Below, piece after piece: positions 1 to 6,690 of a stretch of DNA of 64,000 bases. The notes below the pieces were generated by a model. It did not search any database. It was given only the letters and a program-made list of their open reading frames with translations, and was not told the origin of the DNA. Location of the stretch: positions 248,001-312,000 of the forward strand of contig DIYP01000014.1 of NCBI GenBank assembly GCA_002427735.1, in the 5' to 3' direction. The DNA comes from Flavobacteriales bacterium UBA6051 (lineage in GTDB: Bacteria > Bacteroidota > Bacteroidia > Flavobacteriales_D > Crocinitomicaceae). Every line of letters starts with the position of its first letter. Positions within the stretch are counted from its first letter, which is position 1. The translations under genes were made by a program, and so were the position numbers.

Positions 1-425
1 CGGATGTTTTGACAACAGGTCCAACATTAACACCATCCAATACTGAAGGAATTACGACGTACTATGTAACTGAAACGGCAAATGGTTGTGAAGGTCCGGC
101 AAGTATGGTTGTTATTACAGTTGAAGACTGTGAAGTGATCATTCCTACAGCCTTTACTCCAGACGGTGATTTAGTAAATGATATGTGGGAAATTCTTTAC
201 TTAGATACGAATTACCCAGAGAACATCGTTAGAGTTTATAACAGATGGGGAAGTTTGATTTTTGAGCACGAGGCAAATGCGTCAAATCCATATAGTTCGA
301 ATATGTGGGATGGAACGTATCAGGGACAACCATTACCGGTTGGATCTTACTACTTCGTTATTGACTTTAATGATGGAGGAGCAGAGCCTCAAAAAGGTAC
401 TGTCTCGATTATTTTGAATGACTAA
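1..425 (+). CDS. C-terminal part of a T9SS cargo protein with type B (gliding-motility-type) sorting domain
   Basis: The frame is open to the left edge of the window, so this is only the 3' end of a larger gene. The first ~40 visible residues look like an Ig/PKD-type adhesin repeat ending in VEDC. The last ~97 residues match the CHU_C/type B sorting domain: IPTAFTPDGDLVND, then VRVYNRWGSLIFE, WDGTYQGQPLPVGSYYFVI, and a final beta-strand before the stop. In known T9SS proteins this domain directs export across the outer membrane and, for type B, often depends on a PorP/SprF-like partner. The protein is therefore probably a large secreted or surface adhesin. The passenger part lies outside the window. 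Confidence 0.9.
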   Translation, partial: DVLTTGPTLTPSNTEGITTYYVTETANGCEGPASMVVITVEDCEVIIPTAFTPDGDLVNDMWEILYLDTNYPENIVRVYNRWGSLIFEHEANASNPYSSNMWDGTYQGQPLPVGSYYFVIDFNDGGAEPQKGTVSIILND

Positions 426-428
426 TGC

Positions 429-451
429 CTATCTACTGTGACTGTAGATAG
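429..451 (+). other. Perfect 8-bp hairpin between the T9SS gene and the SiaB-like gene
   Basis: CTATCTAC (429-436) and GTAGATAG (444-451) form a perfect stem with a 7-nt loop. It starts 4 nt after the stop of the upstream gene and ends 5 nt before the next ATG. There is no U-run, so it is not a clear intrinsic terminator. It could be a weak terminator, an mRNA-end stabiliser, or a structure affecting translation of the next gene. Confidence 0.4.
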
Positions 452-456
452 TAAAT

Positions 457-1041
457 ATGACCAGTATTGACAAAAGTATAACGGCTGCTGAGATCCGAGA
501 GATTTTCCAGAATCGGCATGATAGCTTTGAGTCTGAAGACGGACGTAAGGTATTGATATCGCATTTTGGAACGTTTTCTCAGGATCTCGTAAGTAGCCTT
601 TCCAGCAATACAGAAGAGTTGTTGATTTCCTCAGGAGACAAGCGTATGGTTGTAAAACGTTTGTTTTCCATCTTGATCGAAGGATTACAAAATATACGAT
701 TACATGGTGAAACCGATTATTCTGGCCGACAATTGGGGTATCTGATTGTGGCACGAGGTAAAAAAGACTATCGTGTGATAATGGCAAACATCATCAATCC
801 AGATGATCAGGATAAAGTGGAAAAGTACCTTGAGGATATCAATCATTACTCAGCAGCTGAGTTGAAAGAAACATATCTCTCTGTTCTGACGAATGAATTT
901 TTAAGTCAGAAAGGAGGCGCCGGTCTTGGATTCATTACCACCAGAATGAAATCTGGAAATCCTTTACGGCATAGCTTTTATGCGCTGAAGAACGACAAGA
1001 TGCTATTTACATTCGATGTTCAGGTCGATCGGGCATTATGA
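457..1041 (+). CDS. SiaB-family (DUF6272) GHKL-type protein kinase
   Basis: This 194-residue protein resembles SiaB-family kinases, which carry a GHKL ATP-binding fold like anti-sigma serine kinases. I see an N-box-like segment (LFSILIEGLQNIRLHGE, about residues 66-82) and a glycine-rich lid (KGGAGLGFITTRMKSG, about 151-166). In Pseudomonas, SiaB phosphorylates SiaC, and the SiaA phosphatase reverses this, to control diguanylate cyclase activity. In Bacteroidota related kinases often sit next to siaC-like and PP2C-like genes; here neither is adjacent. A STAS protein lies 3 kb downstream (4196-4537). No promoter-like element is visible in the 31-bp gap upstream, so it may be read through from the T9SS gene. 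Family call fairly sure; substrate unknown. Confidence 0.7.
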   Translation: MTSIDKSITAAEIREIFQNRHDSFESEDGRKVLISHFGTFSQDLVSSLSSNTEELLISSGDKRMVVKRLFSILIEGLQNIRLHGETDYSGRQLGYLIVARGKKDYRVIMANIINPDDQDKVEKYLEDINHYSAAELKETYLSVLTNEFLSQKGGAGLGFITTRMKSGNPLRHSFYALKNDKMLFTFDVQVDRAL

Positions 1042-1052
1042 CCGAAATCATT

Positions 1053-1081
1053 TTTGGAATTAAAAAAGTTTGGTATATTTG
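1053..1081 (+). promoter_or_regulatory. Bacteroidota-type promoter for the small Cys-rich gene
   Basis: TATATTTG (1074-1081) fits the TAnnTTTG -7 element of Bacteroidota, and TTTG at 1053-1056 lies 17 bp upstream as a -33-like element. Transcription would start around 1086-1089, inside the palindrome that follows. Confidence 0.6.
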
Positions 1082-1098
1082 TTTAGAATTATTCTAAA
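1082..1098. promoter_or_regulatory. Perfect 8-1-8 palindrome, probable operator (Fur/DtxR-like)
   Basis: TTTAGAAT T ATTCTAAA is a perfect inverted repeat. It abuts the -7 element and covers the predicted transcription start, and its last base is 2 bp before the ATG at 1101. Size, symmetry and AT-rich composition resemble binding sites of iron-type repressors (Fur or DtxR families). The regulator assignment is inference; the symmetry and position are seen directly. Confidence 0.55.
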
Positions 1099-1100
1099 TA

Positions 1101-1229
1101 ATGAATCAATCGTCACTCATACCGGCACAGTTCAATGATCAATTATGTGCGGTTTCTTGCAAGAAAAAAAAATGCTGTAAGAAGTATAAAAAGAATGGAG
1201 TGAATTGTAAAAAGTGTCCAAAGCTTTAA
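1101..1229 (+). CDS. Small Cys/Lys-rich protein (42 aa)
   Basis: This short frame runs from an ATG just after a promoter and palindrome to a TAA. It encodes 42 residues. The C-terminal half is extremely rich in Lys and Cys: six Cys at positions 16, 20, 25, 26, 36 and 39, in the order CAVSCKKKKCC followed by NCKKCPKL at the end. The Cys spacing suggests a metal-binding or redox peptide. It has no signal peptide or membrane segment. The well-placed promoter and operator, and the 11-bp gap to the next gene, support it as a real gene co-transcribed with the membrane protein at 1241. I do not recognise a characterised family. Confidence 0.6.
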   Translation: MNQSSLIPAQFNDQLCAVSCKKKKCCKKYKKNGVNCKKCPKL

Positions 1230-1240
1230 TTCTTCTGTAA

Positions 1241-1912
1241 GTGATTGAGCAACTACCATATTGGATGAATGTGCTCTTCATTGTTACAACTGCTTTAACC
1301 CTTGTTTTCTTCTTTTTAGCTAACGGTCGATCTTGGCCTCCGATCATCTTAATTCTCACTTGGTCACTCATTCATTCTGTACTTGCTTATCAAGGCTTCT
1401 ATTTAGATACTTCGTCCATTCCTCCGAGATTCGCGTTTGTGCTAATTCCAGCAACAATATTCATTATTTATGCATTGAGGAAAACTACTCGCCAAAGGAC
1501 ACTTGAAAAGCGTAATATGTTTTTTAGCACGCTGCTCCATGTGGTTCGTATTCCAGTGGAGATTATTCTTTATTATCTTTTTGTGCATGAAATGATTCCT
1601 GATATTTTGACCTTTGAAGGTCGAAACTTTGATATACTAGCCGGTGCGACAGCTCCTTTGATTGCGTTGCTTGTTTATCTTCATAGAATTAGTAAACAGA
1701 TGCTTCTTGCCTGGAACATAATTTGCCTTGCATTGGTGACCTTTGTAATGATCAATGGCATACTCTCTTCTGAGTTGCCATTTCAACAATTTGCTTTTGA
1801 TATGCCGAATAGGGGGATGTTGTATTTTCCATACATATTGTTACCAGCAACTATCGTCCCCATAGTTATATATACGCACATTACGGATATTGTTAAGTTG
1901 CTAAAGAAGTAG
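1241..1912 (+). CDS. Multi-spanning membrane protein of unknown function
   Basis: The frame encodes 223 residues with about seven hydrophobic segments (roughly residues 10-28, 34-50, 61-80, 95-118, 133-147, 155-175 and 195-215). The first possible start is GTG at 1241; an ATG at 1265 would give 215 residues, and both keep all membrane segments. Noticeable polar sequences between helices are RIPVEIILYYLF and FEGRNFDILAGATAP, which look like conserved functional positions. I do not recognise a named family; similar integral proteins of unknown role occur in Bacteroidota. It follows the 42-aa Cys-rich gene by 11 bp and probably shares its promoter and operator, which hints at a link to metal or redox response (inference). 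Confidence 0.75.
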   Translation: MIEQLPYWMNVLFIVTTALTLVFFFLANGRSWPPIILILTWSLIHSVLAYQGFYLDTSSIPPRFAFVLIPATIFIIYALRKTTRQRTLEKRNMFFSTLLHVVRIPVEIILYYLFVHEMIPDILTFEGRNFDILAGATAPLIALLVYLHRISKQMLLAWNIICLALVTFVMINGILSSELPFQQFAFDMPNRGMLYFPYILLPATIVPIVIYTHITDIVKLLKK

Positions 1913-1928
1913 TACAATTCTACCTTTG
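1898..1928 (+). promoter_or_regulatory. Promoter of the SUI1/YciH-like gene
   Basis: TACCTTTG (1921-1928) matches TAnnTTTG, with TTG at 1898-1900, 20 bp upstream. The -33 lies within the 3' end of the preceding gene. The ATG at 1947 follows 18 bp after the -7 element. Confidence 0.6.
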
Positions 1929-1946
1929 TACAAATCTTTAAAAGCG

Positions 1947-2285
1947 ATGGCAAAGAAGAAAAAAAAGTATGTAGTATATTCTACCAACCCGGACTTTGAT
2001 TACGATTATAATGAAGAAGAGGCTCAGGAAACACTTTTGGCAAGTGAGCAAAGACTTTACGTTTCGCTTGATCGAAAAAGACGTGGGGGAAAAGAAGTAA
2101 CGCTCGTAGAAGGTTTTATTGGTAGTAATGAAGATCTAAAAGAACTTGGAAAGTATCTGAAGAGTAAATGCGGTGTAGGCGGTACAGCCAAAGATGGAGA
2201 GATTATCGTTCAAGGTAATTTTAAAGACAAGGTCTTTGATCTTTTGATTGATGAAGGATATTCGGTGAAAAAGAAAGGGGGCTAA
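1947..2285 (+). CDS. SUI1/eIF1-like translation factor (YciH family)
   Basis: The product has 112 residues from the ATG at 1947 (MAKKKKKYVVYSTN). The upstream in-frame TTG at 1926 overlaps the promoter -7 element, so I rejected it as the start. The C-terminal ~80 residues fit the SUI1 fold: VTLVEGFIGSNEDLKELGKYLKSKCG, then GGTAKDGEIIVQGNFKDKVFDLLIDEGY. Bacterial YciH proteins resemble eukaryotic eIF1 and are thought to influence start-codon selection on the 30S subunit. The lysine-rich N-terminus is consistent with RNA or ribosome binding. It has its own promoter and no obvious partner. Confidence 0.88.
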   Translation: MAKKKKKYVVYSTNPDFDYDYNEEEAQETLLASEQRLYVSLDRKRRGGKEVTLVEGFIGSNEDLKELGKYLKSKCGVGGTAKDGEIIVQGNFKDKVFDLLIDEGYSVKKKGG

Positions 2286-2675
2286 AAGAAGGATAGCCTG
2301 ATTTTACGTTAAAATCGAAATCAACCAATAATTCGACAGAAAAATGAATTACGTAAAACCAGGCAACCTAAACCAAAAACAAACGAAAACTTTAAGATAA
2401 AGTCTTCAATTCTACTAACCTAACTGAATCAAAGATACTTTGTTCATCTTAAAGTTTCTCAACAAAAATTTAAAATGTGCGAATCATTGACTTAACAGTC
2501 AATAAAACACAGTGTGGCGCAAATTTAGGTATAATTAACCGATTTAGTACAGCGTTTTAGTAAAAAAGTTTTTTTGTGCCTTAAAATGCAAACTATGCTT
2601 GTCATCATTAGCCGAAACTTGTTTGAATCCATTAGGTTTTTTGTGGTTCAAACTCTTTCAAAACAGAAAATCATT
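2286..2675. other. Long gene-free stretch with strong inverted repeats
   Basis: About 390 bp without a convincing ORF lie between the YciH gene and the pyrR promoter. It holds three inverted repeats: GCCTGATTTTACGT (2295-2308) with ACGTAAAACCAGGC (2350-2363), one mismatch; AAACTTTAAGAT (2387-2398) with ATCTTAAAGTTT (2446-2457), perfect, with an inner AAAGT/ACTTT pair; and ATTGACT-taac-AGTCAAT (2486-2503), perfect. The part from about 2530 to 2675 is AT-rich and I see no structure in it. Confidence 0.7.
2290..2516 (-). ncRNA. Candidate structured small RNA on the minus strand
   Basis: Read on the minus strand, TAAATTTG (2527 down to 2520) matches the TAnnTTTG -7 element. It is followed by three hairpins, the last formed by 2363-2350 and 2308-2295, after which comes a U-rich stretch (TATCCTTCTTTT) towards 2286. 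That is the layout of an independently transcribed RNA of about 220 nt. The long middle stem with an internal loop is rod-like, so 6S-type RNA is one possibility. I cannot fold it or compare it with Rfam here, no clear -33 element is visible, and a plus-strand RNA is not excluded. Confidence 0.35.
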
Positions 2676-2683
2676 TATCTTTG
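2676..2683 (+). promoter_or_regulatory. pyrR -7 element only 6 bp before the ATG
   Basis: TATCTTTG (2676-2683) matches TAnnTTTG and ends 6 bp before the ATG at 2690. Transcription should start within a few bases of the start codon, which implies a leaderless or nearly leaderless pyrR-pyrB mRNA. No good -33 TTG sits at the usual spacing. Confidence 0.55.
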
Positions 2684-2689
2684 CCCCTG

Positions 2690-3238
2690 ATGGAACGACA
2701 AGTCATTCTTAATTCAAGGCATTTCGAGCTTACATTAAATCGACTTTGTTACCAGCTCATCGAAATTCATAATGACTTCTCGAATACGGTGCTTATCGGA
2801 CTTCAACCCCGAGGAATCAATGTAGTAACTCGTCTAAAAAAGCAACTCGAATCAATTCTTGGCAAAGAAATTATCTGCGGAAATCTGGATATTACTTTTT
2901 ATCGTGATGATTTTCGAAGAAGAGAAACGCCGCTTATTCCAAGTGCGACGAACATTGACTTTGTTATTGAAGGTAAGAACGTGGTGCTGGTAGACGATGT
3001 TCTTTATACAGGAAGAACCATTCGATCCGGGCTGGATGCTTTACTCGCTTTTGGTCGTCCTGAGAAAGTAGAGTTGCTTACATTGATTGATCGCCGATTT
3101 AAGCGCGATTTACCTATTCAGGCAGACTATATTGGGAAAACGGTTGACACGCTGATTTCAGAACGTGTTTCTGTAGAGTGGGAAGAAATTGAAGGAGAAG
3201 ATAAAGTTGTACTTTTTACACCAGAATCAAATGGATAG
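2690..3238 (+). CDS. pyrR: Bifunctional PyrR: pyr regulator / uracil phosphoribosyltransferase
   Basis: The 182-residue product is a type I phosphoribosyltransferase. The PRPP-binding motif VVLVDDVLYTGRTIR is clear at about residues 100-114, and the N-terminus (VILNSRHFELTLNRLCYQLIE, then TVLIGLQPRGI) is typical of PyrR. I chose the ATG at 2690 over the TTG at 2681 because the TTG forms part of the -7 element. In Gram-positive bacteria PyrR binds pyr mRNA leaders to cause attenuation; here the predicted start site leaves no leader upstream of pyrR, so the enzyme (UPRTase) activity, or regulation elsewhere, is more likely its role. It overlaps pyrB by 8 bp. Confidence 0.92.
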   Translation: MERQVILNSRHFELTLNRLCYQLIEIHNDFSNTVLIGLQPRGINVVTRLKKQLESILGKEIICGNLDITFYRDDFRRRETPLIPSATNIDFVIEGKNVVLVDDVLYTGRTIRSGLDALLAFGRPEKVELLTLIDRRFKRDLPIQADYIGKTVDTLISERVSVEWEEIEGEDKVVLFTPESNG

Positions 3239-4163
3239 TTTAAGTGTTGACCATTTAATTGGTATAAAGGATTTAACGAAGAATGATATTGAGCTCATCT
3301 TCAAGACGGCTGATGCTTTTAAGGAAGTGATTAACAGGCCAATTAAGAAAGTGCCGTCACTAAGAGATATTACCATTGCCAACTTATTTTTTGAAAATTC
3401 TACACGTACGAGATTGTCCTTTGAGCTTGCAGAAAAACGATTATCCTCTGATGTGGTAAATTTTTCAGCCGCGAGCAGCTCTGTAAAGAAAGGGGAAACA
3501 CTTATTGATACGGTGAACAATATCCTCTCTATGAAGGTGGATATGGTTGTTATGCGTCATCCAAATCCAGGAGCGGCCAAATTTCTCTCTGAGCGAGTGG
3601 ATGCAAGGGTCGTAAATGCTGGAGATGGAACGCATGAGCATCCGACACAGGCGCTTCTAGACTCTTATTCTATCCGTGAACGTTTGGGAGAGGTTGCCGG
3701 TAAGAAGGTGGTGATTGTGGGTGATATTTTGCATTCAAGAGTCGCACTTTCAAATATTTATTGCCTTCAAAAGTTAGGGGCAGAAGTAATGGTTTGCGGT
3801 CCTACAACACTTATTCCAAAGTACATTCACGAACTAGGGGTTAAAGTAGAGCATAACTTGCAAAAAGCATTGGCTTGGTGTGATGTAGCAAACATGCTTC
3901 GGATCCAACTGGAGCGACAGGATATTAAGTATTTTCCTTCCCTACGCGAATACTCCATGCAATATGGATTGACGAAGGAGATCTTGGATAGTTTGGACAA
4001 AAAGATCGTTGTGATGCATCCGGGCCCAATTAATAGAGGAGTGGAGATCACCAGCGATGTAGCGGACTCTGAACAAGCAATCATTTTGCAACAAGTGGAG
4101 AATGGAGTTGCGGTTCGAATGGCAGTGATTTATTTGTTGGCGTCAAAGATTAAACGACAATAA
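3231..4163 (+). CDS. pyrB: Aspartate carbamoyltransferase catalytic chain
   Basis: The product catalyses the first committed step of pyrimidine synthesis, joining carbamoyl phosphate and aspartate. From the ATG at 3231 it has 310 residues, the usual length of the catalytic chain. The carbamoyl-phosphate motif FENSTRTRLSFE is at about residues 46-57, the mobile SSVKKGET loop follows, and HEHPTQALLDSYSI is the conserved HPTQ segment; HPGPINRGVEI near the C-terminus is also diagnostic. The start lies inside the last codons of pyrR (8-bp overlap), so the two are translationally coupled. No regulatory chain gene pyrI is seen nearby. Confidence 0.95.
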   Translation: MDSLSVDHLIGIKDLTKNDIELIFKTADAFKEVINRPIKKVPSLRDITIANLFFENSTRTRLSFELAEKRLSSDVVNFSAASSSVKKGETLIDTVNNILSMKVDMVVMRHPNPGAAKFLSERVDARVVNAGDGTHEHPTQALLDSYSIRERLGEVAGKKVVIVGDILHSRVALSNIYCLQKLGAEVMVCGPTTLIPKYIHELGVKVEHNLQKALAWCDVANMLRIQLERQDIKYFPSLREYSMQYGLTKEILDSLDKKIVVMHPGPINRGVEITSDVADSEQAIILQQVENGVAVRMAVIYLLASKIKRQ

Positions 4164-4171
4164 ATATTTAT

Positions 4172-4179
4172 TACATTTG
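4172..4179 (+). promoter_or_regulatory. -7 element for the STAS-rnz gene cluster
   Basis: TACATTTG (4172-4179) matches TAnnTTTG and lies 16 bp before the ATG at 4196. No TTG is found at the expected -33 distance, so this is a moderate call. Confidence 0.45.
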
Positions 4180-4195
4180 AAAGAAACATCAACAC

Positions 4196-4537
4196 ATGGA
4201 TTTTACAGTTAATCAAGAGAATAGTACAGCTATCCTGAAGACGAATGTCGAGCGTTTGAATGCTTCAAATGCATCTGGGTTAAAAGCTGAGCTGGTTCTG
4301 TTGAATAAGAACAGTGTAAACAACATTGTGATTGATATGTCGAAAACCAAGTATTGTGATTCTTCTGGTTTAAGTGCAATTTTAGTGGCAAATCGTATGT
4401 GTAAGGATACAAATGGAAAGTTTGTCTTGTGCGGTTTAATGCCAAATGTTCAAAAGCTCATTGAAATTGCCCAGTTAGACAAAGTGCTAACGATCACAAC
4501 ATCTCAGAAAGAAGCGATAGCAAGTATCGCACAGTGA
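4196..4537 (+). CDS. STAS-domain anti-sigma-factor antagonist-like protein
   Basis: This is a single STAS domain of 113 residues. The pattern IVIDMSKTKYCDSSGLSAI around residues 44-62 contains the DSSG motif in which the second Ser (Ser57) is phosphorylated by a GHKL kinase in SpoIIAA-type proteins. Such proteins act in partner-switching pathways. No anti-sigma kinase is adjacent, but a SiaB-like GHKL kinase is encoded 3.2 kb upstream (457-1041). The stop codon overlaps the GTG start of RNase Z by 4 bp (GTGA), so the two are translationally coupled. Confidence 0.88.
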   Translation: MDFTVNQENSTAILKTNVERLNASNASGLKAELVLLNKNSVNNIVIDMSKTKYCDSSGLSAILVANRMCKDTNGKFVLCGLMPNVQKLIEIAQLDKVLTITTSQKEAIASIAQ

Positions 4538-5445
4538 GTTTTTCTGTAACAGTTTTAGGCAGTGGCTCGGCTGTCCCCACATCACGTAGAGCATTAACAT
4601 CGCAGTTTGTTGAATGCAGAAGTCGCTACATACTTATAGATTGTGGAGAGGGTACTCAGATGCAAATGAGAAAATTTGGCATTAAGTTCCAACGAATTGA
4701 ACATGTCTTAATATCTCATCTGCATGGAGATCATTATTTTGGTTTGGTCGGTTTGTTGAGTACTATGCATCTCATGGGAAGAACAAAAGCCATCAGTATT
4801 TATGGGCCGCAAGGATTAAAGGAAATTGTTGAGATGCAACTCAATTATGAAGGTGCTCGACTCGCCTTTGAAATTAATTTCTTCAATGTCCCTGCAAATG
4901 AAAGTGGTTTGCTATTTGAAGATGCCAAGATATCTATTGAACATTTTCCTTTGAAGCATCGAATTCCTACATCCGGTTTTCTTATTAGAGAGAAAGAGAA
5001 GGATCGACATTTAAACAGTGAGCGAGCGGCAAGAGATGGGGTTAAAATCGAGTACTTCCATCGACTAAAAAAAGGAGAAGATGTCTACGATGAAGAAGGG
5101 AACCTTATTAAGGCTAACGATTATACAACACCCGCTGATAAATCCAAAGCATATGCTTTTTGTTCGGATACAAAGTACGAGGAGGCCGTCGCTCCTTTTA
5201 TCATGGGAGTTGATTTGCTATACCATGAGGCGACCTTTCTTGAAGAACACAAAGACCGCGCAAAGGCAACGTTACACTCAACAGCCAAGGAAGCGGCTTC
5301 CATAGCGAAAATGGCAAGTGCAGGTAAACTATTGATGGGGCATCTGAGCGCCCGTTATGATTCAGTTGAGAAACACATTGAAGAAGCGCAAACAGTTTTT
5401 AGTAATTGTGAAGTGGCAGAAGATGGAAATACATATGTAGTATGA
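4534..5445 (+). CDS. rnz: Ribonuclease Z
   Basis: RNase Z removes the 3' trailer of tRNA precursors. The 303-residue product fits the short ElaC-type family. The metallo-beta-lactamase motif SHLHGDHYFGL is at about residues 62-72, the FCSDTKY aspartate is in the second half, and the GHLSARY His is near the end. The start is GTG at 4534, giving MSFSVTVLGSGSAVPT, which matches the usual N-terminus; no ATG fits. The GTG overlaps the STAS stop, and the gene's TGA overlaps the ATG of the following lipoprotein gene (ATGA). Confidence 0.94.
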   Translation: MSFSVTVLGSGSAVPTSRRALTSQFVECRSRYILIDCGEGTQMQMRKFGIKFQRIEHVLISHLHGDHYFGLVGLLSTMHLMGRTKAISIYGPQGLKEIVEMQLNYEGARLAFEINFFNVPANESGLLFEDAKISIEHFPLKHRIPTSGFLIREKEKDRHLNSERAARDGVKIEYFHRLKKGEDVYDEEGNLIKANDYTTPADKSKAYAFCSDTKYEEAVAPFIMGVDLLYHEATFLEEHKDRAKATLHSTAKEAASIAKMASAGKLLMGHLSARYDSVEKHIEEAQTVFSNCEVAEDGNTYVV

Positions 5446-6542
5446 AGTTATTTAACTGTTTGCTTATTGGGTTGTTTTTGGTTTGTATTGCCTGTGCGGA
5501 GAAGAAGACGCCAATGGTTGAGCCAGCGGAGGACGATACAGATGCTGTTTCCGATTATCAAATTCCTGCCGATTTATTGAATGAGGCAAGGCAGGGAGTA
5601 TCGAAAATCACAGGTGTCAGTTATGAAATGCCGGTCAACCCCGTAGATCAAAAAGTCCTGGGGACGGTGAAACGAGTAAATGCTAAGTGGGTGGCTATGA
5701 TACCGTATGGTTGGACAGATAAAGGTGATGCTAAAGTAAACTTTGTTGAGGGTGATGAAAACTGGTGGGGAGAAAATGTTGTTGGGACAACCAAGTGCAT
5801 CCAGATGGCTAAAAGTGAAGGTCTTAAAGTGATGCTAAAACCACATGTTTGGGTGGTTGGGCAAGGATGGCCAGGTGATTTTGATTTGGTGAAAGAAGAA
5901 GATTGGAGGAGTTGGGAGGATTCGTATCGCGCTTATATCTTAAGATTTGCAGAGGTGGCTAAGGAGCAGCAGGTAGACTTATTTTGTATTGGTACCGAGT
6001 ATCGTAAAGCTGTTGTAAAAAGACCTAAGTTTTGGAAACAGCTTGTGACGGAAGTCAAACGTATTTATGATGGTCCTTTGACGTATGCTGCAAATTGGGA
6101 TAACTACGAAAAAGTCACCTTCTGGAATCAATTGGACTATATTGGGATTGATGCGTACTTTCCACTCTCTGAAAAAGCACAACCAACGGTCTCAGAACTG
6201 AGAGAGGCGTGGGGGGCTGTTGAGGATAAATTGGCCAAGTTTAGTGCTGAAAATGACCGTTCAATTTTGTTTACAGAGTATGGCTACAAAAGCATAGAAT
6301 ACTCCAATGCAGGCTTCTGGAAATATCAGGAAGACACTGTTAAGACAAGTGCAGGAAATCAAAATAGAGCGTACCAGGCTTTGTATGAATCTGTTTGGAT
6401 GAACGACTGGATGGCTGGTGGTTTTCTGTGGAAGTGGCATTTATATCCTGAGGAAAAAATTGGCGGAGAATCAAACAGAAGATATACGCCTCAAGGAAAG
6501 CCTACGGAGGAAACAATCATTCAGTGGTACGGATTGAATTAG
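5442..6542 (+). CDS. Lipoprotein with a GH113-like glycoside hydrolase TIM barrel
   Basis: The 366-residue product begins with a lipoprotein signal (LFLVCIAC, Cys at about 18), so it is probably anchored in an outer or inner membrane facing the periplasm or outside. The rest looks like a GH113-related TIM barrel: VSYEMPVNPV near the start, MLKPHVWVV, FCIGTEYRKAV (candidate acid/base Glu), YIGIDAYFPL, and FTEYGYKS (candidate nucleophile Glu). Known GH113 members are beta-mannanases, but the real substrate is not visible. Translation is coupled to rnz by an ATGA overlap, which is probably organisational, not functional. No sugar transport genes are nearby. Confidence 0.75.
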   Translation: MKLFNCLLIGLFLVCIACAEKKTPMVEPAEDDTDAVSDYQIPADLLNEARQGVSKITGVSYEMPVNPVDQKVLGTVKRVNAKWVAMIPYGWTDKGDAKVNFVEGDENWWGENVVGTTKCIQMAKSEGLKVMLKPHVWVVGQGWPGDFDLVKEEDWRSWEDSYRAYILRFAEVAKEQQVDLFCIGTEYRKAVVKRPKFWKQLVTEVKRIYDGPLTYAANWDNYEKVTFWNQLDYIGIDAYFPLSEKAQPTVSELREAWGAVEDKLAKFSAENDRSILFTEYGYKSIEYSNAGFWKYQEDTVKTSAGNQNRAYQALYESVWMNDWMAGGFLWKWHLYPEEKIGGESNRRYTPQGKPTEETIIQWYGLN

Positions 6543-6657
6543 GATCAGTACAAACTTTGGCGCCAATTTATCTTAAAACCCTTGCTACCTGTTAATATCA
6601 ACCATAAATAGTGGATAAGTTCCGCATTAATCGCGCGAAAAACACTGCTTCCTTCCT

Positions 6658-6665
6658 TATATTTG
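6658..6665 (+). promoter_or_regulatory. -7 element upstream of parE
   Basis: TATATTTG matches TAnnTTTG, 25 bp before the parE ATG at 6691, in a 148-bp gene-free gap. It is a likely promoter for parE-parC. Confidence 0.5.
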
Positions 6666-6690
6666 ATAGTTCTCCTATAATTCATTTCAA

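Noticed and set aside
422..787. A 121-codon minus-strand frame opposite the SiaB-like gene
   Set aside because: Antisense to a supported kinase gene and lacks any family signature.
2344..2400. An 18-codon ORF (MNYVKPGNLNQKQTKTLR) in the structured intergenic region
   Set aside because: It overlaps both inverted repeats, has no promoter-like element nearby in the right place and no recognisable features; chance is enough to explain it.
2600..2690. A PyrR-binding attenuator upstream of pyrR
   Set aside because: The predicted transcription start lies at the start codon, and no conserved PyrR-type loop or terminator pair is visible.
5081..5303. Frames overlapping rnz on both strands
   Set aside because: Shadow frames without start context or motifs; the RNase Z frame explains the region.
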